Assembly: GCF_001557215.1 (NCBI RefSeq)
Contig: NZ_LSJM01000361.1
Location: forward strand, 1-16,205
DNA: 16,205 nucleotides
Direction: 5' to 3'
Source of the DNA: Sphingomonas sp. CCH9-E2
GTDB lineage: Bacteria; Pseudomonadota; Alphaproteobacteria; Sphingomonadales; Sphingomonadaceae
The notes under the pieces were generated by a model that did no database searches, had not been told where the DNA came from, and worked only from the letters and a program-made list of their open reading frames with translations. A program made the translations under genes and the position numbers. Below, in pieces: positions 15,311-16,205 of this stretch; position 1 is the first letter of the stretch, and the number at the start of each line of letters is the position of its first letter.

Positions 15311-16205
15311 ATGAACCTGTCCGACTATCGTTCCGGCACCCATGAGCAGCAGCGCGAATATCGCAGCTTCCTGCCCTCGCCGATCCACCATCCTTGGCTG
15401 ATCGACGACCCGCGCGTGCTGGCGTTGCTGGGGCAGGCGGATCGCGCGCTGGGTCAGCTCGATGCCTTTGCCCAGCTGGTCCCGGATATCGACTTCTTCA
15501 TCCGCATGTATGTCGCCAAGGAAGCGACGCAGTCGAGCCGGATCGAAGGGACTCAGACCAATATCGAGGATGCGTTCAAGGACGCCGCCGACCTGTCGCC
15601 GGAGGTGCAGGATGATTGGGGCGAGGTGCAGAATTATATCGGCGCGATCAATTTCGCGATCGACGGGCTGCGGACGCTGCCGCTGTCCAACCGCCTGCTC
15701 CGCGACACCCATGCGATCCTGCTTCAGGGCGTTCGCGGACAGAATAAGCGCCCGGGCGAATTCCGGGTCAGCCAGAACTGGATCGGGGTCAGCCTGAAGA
15801 ATGCGGCATTCGTGCCGCCGCATCACGACCATGTCCCCGACCTGATGGGCGATCTGGAAAAATTCCTCCACGCGCCCGCCGAACTCGCCCCGCCGCTGAT
15901 CCGCATCGCGATTGCGCATTATCAGTTTGAGACGATCCACCCGTTCCTGGACGGCAATGGGCGGCTGGGGCGGCTGATGATCTCGCTCTATCTGGCGTCA
16001 GAGGGGCTGTTGTCGAAGCCGGCGCTGTATCTGTCCGACTATTTCGAGCGGAACAAGACAGCTTATGTCGATCACCTGATGGCGGTGCGCGACGGGCATC
16101 ATATGCGCGACTGGCTGATCTTTTTCCTCCATGGCGTTGAGGAAACGGCGCTGATCTGCCCCCCGCTGAGTGGCCCAGAGACTATGATAGTCTGGACCAT
16201 GAAAG
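15311..16205 (+). CDS. Fic family AMPylase, class II, 3' end lost or beyond window
   Basis: Fic proteins transfer AMP (or other nucleotides) from a nucleotide donor to hydroxyl side chains of target proteins. The 298 codons seen include the catalytic motif HPFLDGNGR at 210-218 with the essential His210, and an N-terminal inhibitory motif SSRIEG at 75-80 matching (S/T)xxxE(G/N). That makes it class II, self-inhibited through Glu79. The N-terminus MNLSDYRSGTHEQQ and FLPSPI matches relatives, supporting ATG 15311 despite no ribosome site. Residues 1-280 (to SDYFERNKTAYVDHL and FFLHGVEETA) fit the family, but then the sequence changes to LICPPLSGPETM, unlike the expected helical region and C-terminal winged helix. 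The window ends with the frame still open. Insertion of a mobile element at ~16151 is suspected, which would make it a truncated gene. Confidence 0.85.
   Translation, partial: MNLSDYRSGTHEQQREYRSFLPSPIHHPWLIDDPRVLALLGQADRALGQLDAFAQLVPDIDFFIRMYVAKEATQSSRIEGTQTNIEDAFKDAADLSPEVQDDWGEVQNYIGAINFAIDGLRTLPLSNRLLRDTHAILLQGVRGQNKRPGEFRVSQNWIGVSLKNAAFVPPHHDHVPDLMGDLEKFLHAPAELAPPLIRIAIAHYQFETIHPFLDGNGRLGRLMISLYLASEGLLSKPALYLSDYFERNKTAYVDHLMAVRDGHHMRDWLIFFLHGVEETALICPPLSGPETMIVWTMK
16151..16205 (+). mobile_element. Possible left end of an IS3-family insertion sequence
   Basis: Fic similarity stops at codon 280. The new sequence begins CTGATCTGCCCCCC, which resembles the TGA.CTGCCCCC left ends of some IS3-family elements, and after ~45 bp shows ATGAAAG (16199-16205), like the start of an orfA gene. 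Only 55 bp are available, no transposase can be read and the target duplication cannot be checked, so this rests on end resemblance and the abrupt break in the Fic gene. Confidence 0.4.

Noticed and set aside
15281..15940. A 219-codon minus-strand frame opposite the Fic gene
   Set aside because: The plus strand carries Fic catalytic and inhibitory motifs; this frame has no domain.
6721..16205. Second copy of the tRNA-Thr 3' end (attR)
   Set aside because: None was seen by eye on the plus strand to the right of the tRNA; the partner site is probably outside the window.

Overview
The window looks like chromosomal DNA of a high-GC alphaproteobacterium, most likely a sphingomonad (Sphingomonas or a relative). 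The basis is the very large NAD-type glutamate dehydrogenase, the GC-rich codon use that leaves long antisense frames open, the PAS_5-like single-domain protein, and the style of the integrase and its neighbours. The genus is inferred from family resemblance, not from a search.

Positions 1-6720 are ordinary core genome. After an intergenic stretch with a REP-like paired hairpin and a strong terminator-type hairpin, the minus strand carries gdhB (NAD-glutamate dehydrogenase, 384-5000) and, upstream of it, a PAS-domain protein (5177-6463) with its own intrinsic terminator. A tRNA-Thr(CGT) gene follows on the plus strand (6645-6720).

Positions 6721 to the right end look like an integrated accessory element using the tRNA-Thr 3' end as attachment site. 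Its first gene, 30 bp from the tRNA and reading toward it, is a tyrosine integrase broken by a one-base frameshift. Behind it lie a 124-residue gene that overlaps the integrase start by over 200 nt in another frame, a 49-residue gene, and two minus-strand genes of unknown function. A control region with inverted repeats (9221-9603) separates these from a plus-strand replication operon: an AlpA/excisionase-like HTH protein, an archaeo-eukaryotic primase (AEP) domain protein and a RepA-like PriCT plus ATPase protein. These three are joined by two GTGA stop/start overlaps. Directly after repA is a dense cluster of GGGACATTTG-type direct and inverted repeats that could be the replication origin.

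The right part is cargo. A 939-residue MmeI-family DNA methyltransferase has GC-rich ends, but its middle (from motif IV through the target-recognition region) is markedly AT-rich, as if the specificity module had been exchanged. Then comes a class II Fic (AMPylase) gene preceded by a TGACAT-repeat operator-like region. Fic similarity ends abruptly at about 16150, where the sequence starts to look like the left end of an IS3-family insertion sequence; the window stops there. No second attachment site was found, so the right border of the element lies beyond the window.

The order integrase - AlpA - primase - helicase - defence-type cargo, with no capsid or conjugation genes visible, resembles a phage-satellite (PICI/P4-like) or small integrative replicon. 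This interpretation is inference.
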